DNA of 64,000 nt from Bacteroidota bacterium (GTDB taxonomy: Bacteria > Bacteroidota > Bacteroidia > Chitinophagales > Chitinophagaceae). Below, piece by piece: positions 18,866 through 27,106 of this stretch. The first letter of the stretch is position 1; each line of letters opens with the position of its first letter. The translations under genes were made by a program, and so were the position numbers. The stretch spans positions 38,352 to 102,351 of the forward strand of contig CANGUG010000013.1 of NCBI GenBank assembly GCA_947457075.1. The letters run 5' to 3'. The notes beneath the pieces are model-generated. The model was given only the letters and a program-made list of their open reading frames with translations. It did no database searches and was not told the origin of the DNA.

Positions 18866-19647
18866 TTTTGGAGGACTTTGTCTAAAAAGTTGGGAATCAA
18901 ATGTGTGTAAGTGCTAATAATGGGAGAGTTTTCATCCAAATGAGCGATGATGCGCTCCCATTTTTCAATGCCAAATTCACTGATAATGGATTGCTTATTG
19001 GCAGGTTCATTAAAATATTCAATTAATTCATTTAATTCAGCTTCGGGATGAAATTGTACGCCAAACATGTTTTTAGAAAAGCGAATGGCCATAATAGCGC
19101 GCTCTAATGGAATAGCCGGCCTCATTTTTTCAAGTGCCATAATTTGAGCGTTCATTAACTTTATTTTTGCATCATTGGGCGCAATAATTTGGTAAACTCT
19201 ACTTTCCAATGCATAAAAAGTTTCTTGTAAACCAGTAAATAAATCGTCTTCAACTAAGGTATGCACTGGTAAAACGCCAACCTGTTTAGATTTTCTTAAA
19301 CAAACAGTACCTAAATCAAAATGCCTACAGGCAATTTGAAAACTATGACAAATTAAAAATACAGGTTTGTGTATTTCGTAAATATTTTCAAGCCATTGGG
19401 TGAATTGTTGATCCCATTTTTCATTGATACTATCTAAAGGTGAGCCAGGTCCTCCAGTGGAAATATAGGCATCAAAATGATCCTCGGGTATTTCACTTGC
19501 CCCTCTGGTATTAAACACGATTGTTTCTACCATTAAGTTATTACGCACTCCCCATTCTTTGATAATTGTATGTAAGCAACGCAAGCCTATATTGGCTGCG
19601 CCGTCATACATGTCAAGTATCGCAATGCGAATGGGTTTCGCGCCCAT
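18862..19647 (-). CDS. Class I glutamine amidotransferase-like protein
   Basis: 261 residues with a class I GATase fold. Visible catalytic elements are the oxyanion GGPGSP loop (about 65-70), the nucleophile C100 in FLICHSFQIA, and H200 with E202 in GVQFHPEAE, so the triad is complete. Around the nucleophile the sequence is CHSFQ rather than the usual CLGHQ, which sets it apart from GuaA, TrpG and CarA. The gene overlaps its neighbours at both ends: one base with the M42 peptidase stop (TAATG) and four with the ATP-grasp-like start (ATGA). This implies obligate co-expression. It may supply ammonia to the ATP-grasp-like partner or hydrolyse a gamma-glutamyl compound; neither is shown. Confidence 0.82.
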   Translation of the reverse strand: MGAKPIRIAILDMYDGAANIGLRCLHTIIKEWGVRNNLMVETIVFNTRGASEIPEDHFDAYISTGGPGSPLDSINEKWDQQFTQWLENIYEIHKPVFLICHSFQIACRHFDLGTVCLRKSKQVGVLPVHTLVEDDLFTGLQETFYALESRVYQIIAPNDAKIKLMNAQIMALEKMRPAIPLERAIMAIRFSKNMFGVQFHPEAELNELIEYFNEPANKQSIISEFGIEKWERIIAHLDENSPIISTYTHLIPNFLDKVLQK

Positions 19648-20795
19648 TATAAATAACTTAAGTTTGTTTTTGGACTTAATTGCAATAAGGTTTCATACAT
19701 CAACTGAATTGTATCCACAATATCTTTTTTATGAATCATTTCAACAGTGGTATGCATGTATCTTAATGGAATTGAAATTAAAACAGAAGGACAGCCATCA
19801 TTAGCATAAGCAAAACTATCTGTGTCAGTTCCAGTGCTCCTACTTAAGGTTCTAAACTGTACGGGTATTTTTTTTGCTTTTGCAGTATCTTCCACAATGG
19901 CCAATAGTTTATTATGAATTGCGGGTGCATATGCCAACGAGGGTCCTTTACCACATACAATATCACCCTCAATGGCTTTGTTGATCATTGGGGTATGGGT
20001 ATCATGGGTTACGTCGGTTACAATAGCGATATTGGGTTTTATTCGTCTAGCGATCATTTCAGCACCTCTTAATCCAATTTCTTCCTGCACGGCGTTTACA
20101 ATATATAATCCAAATGGTAGTTTCTTTTTATTTTCTTTCAATTGTCTTGCCACTTCTGCAATCATAAATCCACCAATACGATTGTCAAAAGCGCGTCCAA
20201 TTATAAAATCATTGGCTAATTCATCAAAACCTTCTTCATAGGTAACTACAGCGCCAATATGAATACCCAATGCTTCCACTTCTTTTTTAGAGCGCGCTCC
20301 ACAATCCAATGTTAGGTTGTCCACCTTGGGTTGTGGTTCTTTTTGTTCAGGGTTGCTTAAACGCGTATGAATGGCTGGCCACCCAAAAACCGCTTTAACA
20401 GGGCCTTTTTTTCCATGAATCCAAACGCGCATGCTAGGGGCAATTTGATGGTCAACACCTCCATTTCGCTTTAAGTGTATTAATCCTTGGTCATTAATAT
20501 AGTTAACAAACCAACTAATTTCATCGGCGTGTGCTTCAATGACTACTTTAAAGGGCGCATCTGGGTTAATCACCCCCACAGCTGTTCCGTAGGGATCTGT
20601 GAATGTAGTGTCAACATATTTAGTAATATAATTTAACCATATTTTTTGACCACTGGATTCAAAGCCTACAGGCGAGGGATTGTTGATATATTCTTTTAAA
20701 AAAGAGTAGGCATTGGTATTCATTAATTCTTTTTTGCCACTTTGTTTCGAAGAAGGATTTGTTTTTTTAACTGTTTTGTTGGATGCTTTAGCCAT
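19647..20795 (-). CDS. M42-family metallopeptidase (glutamyl aminopeptidase/endoglucanase type)
   Basis: Cytoplasmic di-metal aminopeptidase, expected to form a large tetrahedral complex. Metal and catalytic residues visible: EAHADEI (His-x-Asp), LDCGARSKKEVEALGI, GRAFDNRIGG (bridging Asp), VQEEIGLRGA (catalytic Glu and metal Glu), VTDVTHDTHTP (metal Asp) and a late His near MHTTVEMIHKKD. The start is set at ATG 20795 (MAKASNKTVKK); a Lys/Ser-rich N-terminal tail of about 35 residues precedes the conserved MNTNAYSFLKEYINNPSPVG. It is the first gene of the operon with the amidotransferase and ATP-grasp-like genes. The domain call is firm; its natural substrate is unknown. Confidence 0.9.
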   Translation of the reverse strand: MAKASNKTVKKTNPSSKQSGKKELMNTNAYSFLKEYINNPSPVGFESSGQKIWLNYITKYVDTTFTDPYGTAVGVINPDAPFKVVIEAHADEISWFVNYINDQGLIHLKRNGGVDHQIAPSMRVWIHGKKGPVKAVFGWPAIHTRLSNPEQKEPQPKVDNLTLDCGARSKKEVEALGIHIGAVVTYEEGFDELANDFIIGRAFDNRIGGFMIAEVARQLKENKKKLPFGLYIVNAVQEEIGLRGAEMIARRIKPNIAIVTDVTHDTHTPMINKAIEGDIVCGKGPSLAYAPAIHNKLLAIVEDTAKAKKIPVQFRTLSRSTGTDTDSFAYANDGCPSVLISIPLRYMHTTVEMIHKKDIVDTIQLMYETLLQLSPKTNLSYL

Positions 20796-20876
20796 AAAAT
20801 TCAGGTTTAAATTTATCAAGTGCAAGATACTACTTATTGCATTTATAATTTAGGCCCTTTTTGTTTAGAATATTGA

Positions 20877-20884
20877 TACTTTTG
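20877..20884 (+). promoter_or_regulatory. -7 element of the LuxE-like gene
   Basis: TACTTTTG is an exact TAnnTTTG match, 5 bases before the ATG at 20890. The nearest TTTG upstream (20860-20863) is only 13 bases away, so the -33 element is uncertain. Confidence 0.5.
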
Positions 20885-20889
20885 TAAAT

Positions 20890-21885
20890 ATGTCAAGCAA
20901 CGAGATACCATTACCCATTACTTTAAATGATTTATGGGATTTGCCAGAGGCGGCGTTCCTGGGGACTGCCCAGCAATTATGTCAATTTCAGGCGGAGCAC
21001 AATCCAGTATATCGGGAGTGGATTAGGCTATCCAAACAGCAAATCGATAGTGTAGATAGTCCCATCAAAATACCATTTTTACCTATTTCTTTTTTTAAGA
21101 ATCAGGATGTATATATAGGTGCAAGACCTCAAACCTTATTTGAAAGTAGTGGTACTTCTCAGGATATTGTAAGTAAACATTGGGTAAGCGATACCTCCAT
21201 TTATGAAGCTAGTTTTATACATTGTTTTGAACGTTTTTACGGCAGTCCCAAAGACTATTGTATTATTGGATTACTTCCCTCTTATTTGGAAAGGCAACAT
21301 TCTTCCTTGGTATATATGGTTGATAAGTTAATTCAACTTTCAGGGCATGAACACAGTGGTTTCTATTTGAATGAATTTGAAAAACTACATCATCTATTAC
21401 AACAATTGTCAAAAACCCCCACAAAAATATGGTTCATTGGTGTTAGCTTTGGATTGATTGATTTTTCAACGGCTTTTCCGCAAAAATTAAACAATGTTAC
21501 TGTTATTGAAACAGGGGGAATGAAAGGACGTAAACAGGAATTGAGTAAGGAAGAATTACATACTTTATTGAAGCGTAATTTAGGGGTGGCTACTATCCAT
21601 TCCGAATATGGGATGACAGAGCTATTGAGCCAAGCATATTCACTAGGAGAGGGTATCTTTAAATGTCCACCTTGGATGAAAGTATTAGTAGGTGAACCCG
21701 AGGACCCCACTCAATTAAAAACAAAGGGAAGGGGGATATTGCATGTGATTGACTTGGCAAATATATACAGCTGTTGTTTTATTGCAACACAGGATATGGG
21801 AGAGTTATATGAAGATGGCAGTTTTAAAGTACTAGGAAGAGCAGATAACAGTGACAGAAGAGGGTGTAGCTTATTGCTTGTGTAA
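20890..21885 (+). CDS. LuxE-like acyl-protein synthetase / acyl-adenylating enzyme
   Basis: 331 residues related to LuxE, the acyl-protein synthetase of the ANL (AMP-forming) superfamily. The phosphate-binding loop is ESSGTSQ (near residue 80), and the later TIHSEYGMTELLSQAY segment matches the adenylate-binding YGMTE motif (Glu essential in ANL enzymes). The C-terminus is a short D..GELYEDGSFKVLGRADNSD, as in family members. No luxAB, luxCD or other bioluminescence gene is present, so the role is likely acyl activation in lipid or surface-molecule metabolism. It has its own promoter-like element and is convergent with the following gene. Confidence 0.8.
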   Translation: MSSNEIPLPITLNDLWDLPEAAFLGTAQQLCQFQAEHNPVYREWIRLSKQQIDSVDSPIKIPFLPISFFKNQDVYIGARPQTLFESSGTSQDIVSKHWVSDTSIYEASFIHCFERFYGSPKDYCIIGLLPSYLERQHSSLVYMVDKLIQLSGHEHSGFYLNEFEKLHHLLQQLSKTPTKIWFIGVSFGLIDFSTAFPQKLNNVTVIETGGMKGRKQELSKEELHTLLKRNLGVATIHSEYGMTELLSQAYSLGEGIFKCPPWMKVLVGEPEDPTQLKTKGRGILHVIDLANIYSCCFIATQDMGELYEDGSFKVLGRADNSDRRGCSLLLV

Positions 21886-21902
21886 TGAACATTACTATAT
21901 AT

Positions 21903-23357
21903 TTACTCCTTCATTATCTTTTCAATTTCCATAACATATAAATGATTTAAATCGTAATTGTATTGTCTTTTATCGGCCTTGTCTCGGTTTTTTATAATTA
22001 AGGGATCGGAATGCTGAGTAGTCATTTTAAATTTTTGGTTTATTTTAATAAAATGATCACTCCTGCTTTTATTTTGGGTTAAAGTGTCTTTTTGCTGTAC
22101 CCCAATAATTTTATTGATTGACTTTGTACTCAATTCTTCTCCTTTGCTATTTTGTTGATATAAGGCTTCAATTAATTCCTTTTCAATAATCGTTAGTGAA
22201 TTATAAAAGTTTTGGTATAATATAGTGGTAAGCTCCTTAGGGATACTTTTACGTTTAAAGATCCTTGTTCTAATGGCAATGAATGAAAAAATTGCAATGA
22301 TAATGAGTAATAGTAAGGTTTTGTATTTATTAAAAAGATAAACAATGGTTTCTCCCCAGCTTTGATTATTAATATAAATTGGGTTTGCTTGATTAACATT
22401 CATTTCAGCTAAGTTGATACTTGTTTTAATCCATTCTAAATCCTTTCCTGGATTCATTTTTGCATAATATAAGTCATTGCCAATATTGAATTGGAATTCT
22501 ATTTGTTGTTTAGTTCTGTTATTATTATATAATGTCAACCAAATTTGTCTAAGTCTTTCGCTTTCCTTGATACTAAATTGACCATATTGGTTCTTTTCAA
22601 AGTTCATCCAATAAAACTCCAATTGATTTTGAAAAACATAATAATTGTCTAAATGCAACTCAAAACTTCTATATTGTTTTGCTTTAAAAATAGATTTAAA
22701 ACTAGGGTTTAACTTGCCAAGCGTTTTCCATTCTCTAAGGTTAAAATCAAATACATAACAACTATCAACTGCTTCTGACTGAAAAGTCCTAGGATAATTG
22801 GGGTAATAATAGGAATTGGTCACATACATTTTGGGATTTGGATCCTTTTCATTTACATGCACAATAGCGTCTTTGTAGTCATCAAAAAAACATTGAACTG
22901 CTCTGTTGGCCAAGATCAATTCCCATTGATTGGTGTTTTTACTAAAATAGGTAACTATCCCTCGAATTTGCCAAAAACCGGTCCCCCCATATTGAAAAAG
23001 GGTGTCTTTGATTAAAAAGTTTTGCGCATAAAAATTAACTCCTGAAAAGACGGTTTTGTCCATTCGATTTAATTGGATTACCCCTTTTTTGTCTATGACC
23101 TGGTACAATTGTCCTGTACCTAAAGGTTGTAAAAACAGTTGCTTCCCCTTTTTAATAATATTGGTGCTTGAAAAAAGAAAGTTGTCGAGCTCAAAATTCA
23201 CATTATTATTAAGAACAAAATTCGCATTTTGAGTACTATCCGCTAGTAAAAGTTTCAATAAACTTATTTCATGTTTTTTTAATAGGTTAATTTCCTTTTG
23301 TGCAAAAACAGGATGTAGAAAGGTGATCGAAAAAAGTATAGTAATTATTTTCTTCAT
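21903..23357 (-). CDS. Membrane-spanning protein with extracytoplasmic kelch-like domain and probable cytoplasmic winged-helix domain
   Basis: 484 residues of no named family. A signal peptide (1-19, ending VFAQ) leads to a roughly 320-residue extracytoplasmic part with beta-propeller-like repeats; YGGTGFWQIRGIVTYF...NQWELI (123-148) has the GG...W pattern of kelch blades. One membrane helix (about 347-363) follows. The basic cytoplasmic tail contains LTIIEKELIEALYQQ, LSTKSINKIIGV and NKSRSDHFIKINQKFK (388-444), which reads like helices of a small winged-helix DNA-binding unit. I infer a one-component transmembrane regulator. It sits alone between converging luxE-like and an AT-rich region, with its own -7 box at 23374. 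Confidence 0.7.
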   Translation of the reverse strand: MKKIITILFSITFLHPVFAQKEINLLKKHEISLLKLLLADSTQNANFVLNNNVNFELDNFLFSSTNIIKKGKQLFLQPLGTGQLYQVIDKKGVIQLNRMDKTVFSGVNFYAQNFLIKDTLFQYGGTGFWQIRGIVTYFSKNTNQWELILANRAVQCFFDDYKDAIVHVNEKDPNPKMYVTNSYYYPNYPRTFQSEAVDSCYVFDFNLREWKTLGKLNPSFKSIFKAKQYRSFELHLDNYYVFQNQLEFYWMNFEKNQYGQFSIKESERLRQIWLTLYNNNRTKQQIEFQFNIGNDLYYAKMNPGKDLEWIKTSINLAEMNVNQANPIYINNQSWGETIVYLFNKYKTLLLLIIIAIFSFIAIRTRIFKRKSIPKELTTILYQNFYNSLTIIEKELIEALYQQNSKGEELSTKSINKIIGVQQKDTLTQNKSRSDHFIKINQKFKMTTQHSDPLIIKNRDKADKRQYNYDLNHLYVMEIEKIMKE

Positions 23358-23373
23358 GGGAAGCTGTAGGGGC

Positions 23374-23381
23374 CAAAAGTA
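23374..23381 (-). promoter_or_regulatory. -7 element of the kelch/winged-helix gene
   Basis: TACTTTTG on the minus strand, an exact TAnnTTTG match, ends 16 bases before the ATG at 23357. Confidence 0.55.
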
Positions 23382-23593
23382 ATAAAAAATACAATAAGAA
23401 ATTTACTTATTTGATTTAGTATTAATTATATAAATTATTAATATATAAAATAATGTAAAACAATATATAGTAATAATATTTATTTTTTCACTTCTTTCAT
23501 TATGTAATTTAGAAAATACACTATTTGTTTATAGCAAATTTGTCTTGAGTTTGAAAACTCAATTATTTAAATTAAAGAAATATTAAATATATA
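23382..23593. other. Strongly AT-rich intergenic stretch
   Basis: About 210 bases made almost entirely of A and T with short ATAT runs. No reading frame, RNA or convincing repeat was found. It lies upstream of the 21903-23357 gene and downstream of the EamA gene, and may act as an AT-rich (UP-like or nucleoid-protein) promoter region. Confidence 0.5.
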
Positions 23594-23623
23594 AAAAGTA
23601 TTATCCTTTGGGGGAAGGATAAT
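23594..23623 (-). terminator. Terminator of the dapD-EamA transcript
   Basis: ATTATCCTT (23600-23608) pairs with AAGGATAAT (23615-23623), a 9-bp stem with a 6-base loop. On the minus strand the stem is followed by ACTTTTT. It is 24 bases past the EamA stop. Confidence 0.78.
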
Positions 23624-23647
23624 CGGGGTGGTGGGGATTCGTCTCTG

Positions 23648-24565
23648 TCACCCCAACTTTTTTATATGCCAAACCCCCGCAATGACCAAGACAGTTCCAA
23701 TCATTTGCTGCCAGGTAAATGTTTCCCCCAAAATCCAATTTGCCTGAAACAAGGTTGCGACTGGACCAATACTGGTAATGACAGCCAAATTATTACTTCC
23801 TACTCTTTTCATTCCTGCACTCAATAAAAAGGAGGGGACTAGGGTGGCAAAGATGGCCAAGGCAATTACATACCAAACAATATTTGAAGGAATGGTATAA
23901 TATAGGTTTTGCAAATCTCCATTAACTGTTTTCGCTAGTATATAATGGATAAATATACCCAAACTTGCTGCCATCATAGCAACACTGGTATATATACTGG
24001 TTCCCATTGTAGGTATTAATTTACCGGTACCCACTAAATAAAAAGCGTAGGTTATACCGCATAATAAAACCATCAATGAACCATATATAAACAGGGGTGT
24101 ATTGGGCATTAAGTGTATTTCCCCCCAATAAGCAATGCCAATTCCGAAATAGGTAATCACAATGGCCTGCCATTGTCGTTTTGTGATAGGTACTTTAAAT
24201 AAAAGCCAATTAATGATCACTGCTAATGTGGGATATACAAACAAAATAATTCTTTCAATGCCTGCAGAAACATATTGCAGTCCAATAAAATCAAATAAGC
24301 TACTCATATAATAACCTAGCAATCCCATTCCAATAGCCCAATAGTAATGCGTATTGGTGATATTGCCTTTCCAGTTTTTGCGGACAAATAACCATATGAT
24401 TACATAAAAAGGAAATGCGATTAACATCCTCAACATGAGTAAGGTGGTGGCGTCAATAACAGCCTCTCTAAAGCAAAGTTTGATCCAAATAGCTTTGGTT
24501 GAAAACAAAATAGTTCCAACAACTGCTATTAAAAAACCTTGATTATATAAAGCTTGCTTTTTTAT
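23648..24565 (-). CDS. EamA/DMT-family transporter, probable ATA start
   Basis: Drug/metabolite-family inner-membrane exporter with two EamA repeats and about 10 helices. Helix 1 reads GFLIAVVGTILFSTKAIWIK; the first conventional start in frame, TTG at 24508, would cut it in the middle. The frame is open up to an ATA at 24565, giving IKKQALYNQGFLIAVVG, a normal N-terminus, and this ATA overlaps the dapD stop (GTATAA), the same geometry as coupled ATGA junctions. I therefore annotate ATA 24565, which is rare and could instead reflect an ATG-to-ATA change. A terminator follows the gene. Substrate unknown. Confidence 0.78.
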   Translation of the reverse strand: MKKQALYNQGFLIAVVGTILFSTKAIWIKLCFREAVIDATTLLMLRMLIAFPFYVIIWLFVRKNWKGNITNTHYYWAIGMGLLGYYMSSLFDFIGLQYVSAGIERIILFVYPTLAVIINWLLFKVPITKRQWQAIVITYFGIGIAYWGEIHLMPNTPLFIYGSLMVLLCGITYAFYLVGTGKLIPTMGTSIYTSVAMMAASLGIFIHYILAKTVNGDLQNLYYTIPSNIVWYVIALAIFATLVPSFLLSAGMKRVGSNNLAVITSIGPVATLFQANWILGETFTWQQMIGTVLVIAGVWHIKKLG

Positions 24566-25374
24566 ACCGCAACATTAAAATCTCTTAGCGCATCATTTAA
24601 ACTAGTCTTTAAATCGGTACTAGGTTTACGTTGACCAATGATTAATGCGCAACTAACTTGGTATTCTCCTGCTGGGAAAGACTTTTTGTAAGATCCTGGT
24701 ATTACTACACTTCTGGCAGGAACACGTCCTTTGTATTCTATTGGAGTATCGCCACTTACGTCAATAATTTTAGTGCTTTTTGTCAACACCACATTGGCGC
24801 CTAACACTACTTCTTTTTCTAAATGTACTCCTTCCACAACAATACATCTGCTACCAATAAAACAACCATCTTCCACAATCACAGGACTAGCTTGTAATGG
24901 TTCAAGTACGCCACCAATGCCAACGCCACCACTTAAATGCACATTTTTTCCAATCTGCGCACAGCTACCCACCGTTGCCCAAGTATCCACCATTGTACCT
25001 TCATCAACAAAAGCACCAATATTTACATAACTTGGCATAAGGACCACATTTTTTGCTAAGTAAGCACCATATCTTGCTATTGCATGAGGAACCGCTCTTA
25101 CGCCTAATTGAGCATACCCTGATTTCAATAACATCTTATCATGAAATTCAAAAGGAGCCAATTCCCAGGTTTGCATTTGTTGAATACCAAAGTACATAAG
25201 TATGGCTTGTTTTACCCACTCATTTACCATCCAATCATTTTCGTTTGGTTCCGCCACTCTTAGTCTTCCTTTATCTACTTCCTCAATCACTTCACGCACT
25301 GCGTTGCTATAGGTTTCCTCTTTTAACAAGGCACGGTCGTTCCATGCAGCTTCAATTTTTGTTTGTAAGTCCAT
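24562..25374 (-). CDS. dapD: 2,3,4,5-tetrahydropyridine-2,6-dicarboxylate N-succinyltransferase DapD
   Basis: Transfers succinyl from succinyl-CoA to tetrahydrodipicolinate in the succinylase branch of diaminopimelate and lysine synthesis. It has an N-terminal helical region, then left-handed beta-helix hexapeptide repeats (VLMPSYVNIGAFVDEGTMVDTWATVGSCAQIGKNVHLSG and on), with EPLQASPVIVEDGCFIGSRC typical of DapD. At 270 residues it is full length. The start at ATG 25374 (MDLQTKIEAAW) is chosen; the longer frame contains the -7 element of the gene. dapB at 52 kb acts one step earlier. The last codons overlap the downstream EamA gene. Confidence 0.96.
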   Translation of the reverse strand: MDLQTKIEAAWNDRALLKEETYSNAVREVIEEVDKGRLRVAEPNENDWMVNEWVKQAILMYFGIQQMQTWELAPFEFHDKMLLKSGYAQLGVRAVPHAIARYGAYLAKNVVLMPSYVNIGAFVDEGTMVDTWATVGSCAQIGKNVHLSGGVGIGGVLEPLQASPVIVEDGCFIGSRCIVVEGVHLEKEVVLGANVVLTKSTKIIDVSGDTPIEYKGRVPARSVVIPGSYKKSFPAGEYQVSCALIIGQRKPSTDLKTSLNDALRDFNVAV

Positions 25375-25389
25375 TGGTATCAATTTTGG

Positions 25390-25397
25390 CAAAAATA
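25390..25397 (-). promoter_or_regulatory. -7 element of dapD
   Basis: TATTTTTG on the minus strand, an exact consensus match, ends 15 bases before the ATG at 25374 and lies inside the longer reading frame, which rules out the upstream start. Confidence 0.6.
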
Positions 25398-25477
25398 CAT
25401 GCTCAGCGACTATTTTTAACCAATTCTTTTGCACAATAAACTAGTGCATTTTTAACATGTATTGTTTAATTTGCAAC

Positions 25478-26050
25478 ATGTTTCCTCATCATGACGATAT
25501 ACAAGCTTGCATAGAAACACTTCATCAGGGAGGGTTGCTTTTATATCCAACCGATACCGTTTGGGGAATTGGTTGTGATGCTACCAATGAAAGAGCTATT
25601 CAACGTATTTTTGAATTAAAGAAAAGAGTAGATACCAAAGCAATGATTGTATTGGTGGAAAATGAAGCGGCTATTTTAAAATATGTGGATGTAAATGAGC
25701 TGCAAATTTTTGATTATATCAAGGGAATTCATAAACCTACCACCGTTATTTATCAACGTGCAAAAAATTTGGCGAGTAATTTATTGGCTTCGGATGGATC
25801 AGTTGCGATTCGTATTTGTAAGGATTCATTTTGTCAAGCATTAATTCAGCAATTTGGTAAACCAATTGTGAGTACCTCTGCAAATGTTTCCAACTATCCA
25901 ACGCCACTTTGCTTTAATGATATTTCAATGGAAATTATTGATGGAGTTGATTATGTGGTGAAACACAGAAGAGACGAAACCGAATTACAACAACCCTCTT
26001 CCATTGTAAAATGGGATGAGGAGGGAAATTTATTGATCATAAGGCATTAA
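25478..26050 (+). CDS. YrdC/Sua5-family threonylcarbamoyl-AMP synthase
   Basis: Makes threonylcarbamoyl-AMP from threonine, bicarbonate and ATP for the t6A37 modification of tRNA. The YrdC domain is evident: LLYPTDTVWGIGCDATN (nucleotide-binding), IFELKKRVDTKAMIVLV, and the STSANVSNYPTP motif. At 190 residues it is a YrdC/TsaC-size protein without the Sua5 C-terminal domain. ATG 25478 (MFPHHDD) is used; the longer frame adds only MYCLICN. The GT9 gene follows after 21 bases, probably in one transcript. Confidence 0.9.
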   Translation: MFPHHDDIQACIETLHQGGLLLYPTDTVWGIGCDATNERAIQRIFELKKRVDTKAMIVLVENEAAILKYVDVNELQIFDYIKGIHKPTTVIYQRAKNLASNLLASDGSVAIRICKDSFCQALIQQFGKPIVSTSANVSNYPTPLCFNDISMEIIDGVDYVVKHRRDETELQQPSSIVKWDEEGNLLIIRH

Positions 26051-26071
26051 TAATCATTATTTCAAACAAGT

Positions 26072-27094
26072 ATGCAAAAAATTGGTATCATTCAAACCGC
26101 ATTTATTGGCGATGTAGTGTTAAGCACTGCAATGCTTGAATCCTTGCATGCAAAATATCCTGCTGCACAATTGGATATTGTCGTTAGAAAAGGAAATGAA
26201 GCTTTATTCAATAATCATCCTTTTGTTCACAATGTGCTTGTTTGGGATAAACAACAAAATAAATATGCCAATTGGTTTAAAATATTGAAACAATTAAGAG
26301 CGCAACAATACGATGTGCTCATTAATGTTCAAAGGTATGCTGCTACTGGTTTGTGGACTGCATTGTCTAAATCAACATTTAAAATTGGCTTTGATAAAAA
26401 TCCATTTTCATTTTTGTTTACCCATAAAGTAAAACATCAAGCCATGCAACCCAACCTGCATGAAATACAAAAAAATCATGCATTGCTGCAAGTGTTAGCC
26501 GAGGATATTCCCTTATTCAATCCCAAACTATATCCAGCGAATTCCGATTTTGAAAATGTGAAATCATTGCAGGATGAACCTTATATATGTATTGCCCCTG
26601 CTTCGGTATGGTTTACAAAGCAATTCCCTATTGAGCAATGGGTAAACTTTTTAAATAACTTACATTTTACGGGTAAAATTTTTATTATTGGCGGCCCCGG
26701 AGATAAATCAACAGGTAATCAAATTATTGATGCTGTAGCTGCTAATGCCAAAGTAAAAAATAAAATAATTAATGTAGCGGGTCAATTTCATTTTTTAAGT
26801 GCTGCTGCTTTACAAAAAGGAGCTGTCTTAAATTATGTCAATGATTCTGCTCCAATGCATTTTGCTTCGGCTGTAAATGCACCTGTTGTGGCAATTTATT
26901 GTTCCACTATTCCAGATTTTGGTTATGGTCCATTGTCTGACCAATCCTTTATAGTACAAACTGAAAAGGCATTAGCCTGTAAACCTTGTGGCATTCATGG
27001 CAAAAAAGCTTGTCCATTGGGCCATTTTAATTGCGCTTTAACGGTTCAAATGCAACAATTATATGCCCCATTGGTACAAATGAATCAACATTAG
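26072..27094 (+). CDS. Glycosyltransferase family 9 (heptosyltransferase-like)
   Basis: Transfers heptose or a related sugar to lipopolysaccharide inner core or lipid A-Kdo at the cytoplasmic membrane face. The N-terminal half starts KIGIIQTAFIGDVVLSTAMLESL, the usual GT9 Rossmann opening. IAPASVWFTKQFPIEQW and the acceptor/nucleotide motif LNYVNDSAPMHFASAVNAPVVAIY (Asp-Ser-Ala-Pro-Met-His) are present. Four Cys near the C-terminus (ACKPCGIHGKKACPLGHFNC) also occur in many GT9 proteins. It is 340 residues, normal length. kdsA, which makes the Kdo precursor, is 23 kb away. Sugar specificity is not resolved. Confidence 0.9.
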   Translation: MQKIGIIQTAFIGDVVLSTAMLESLHAKYPAAQLDIVVRKGNEALFNNHPFVHNVLVWDKQQNKYANWFKILKQLRAQQYDVLINVQRYAATGLWTALSKSTFKIGFDKNPFSFLFTHKVKHQAMQPNLHEIQKNHALLQVLAEDIPLFNPKLYPANSDFENVKSLQDEPYICIAPASVWFTKQFPIEQWVNFLNNLHFTGKIFIIGGPGDKSTGNQIIDAVAANAKVKNKIINVAGQFHFLSAAALQKGAVLNYVNDSAPMHFASAVNAPVVAIYCSTIPDFGYGPLSDQSFIVQTEKALACKPCGIHGKKACPLGHFNCALTVQMQQLYAPLVQMNQH

Positions 27095-27102
27095 TACCTT
27101 TG
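27095..27102 (+). promoter_or_regulatory. -7 element of the CCA-adding enzyme gene
   Basis: TACCTTTG is an exact match and ends 4 bases before the ATG at 27107. TTG at 27071-27073 with a 21-base spacer is a fair -33 element. Confidence 0.6.
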
Positions 27103-27106
27103 CGCC

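Noticed and set aside
20890..21885. Bioluminescence operon
   Set aside because: Only a LuxE-like protein is present; luxA, B, C and D are missing.
23625..23654. GGGGTG...CACCCC inverted repeat at the end of the EamA gene
   Set aside because: Six pairs with an 18-base loop that includes the stop codon; weaker than the adjacent 23594-23623 hairpin, probably chance.
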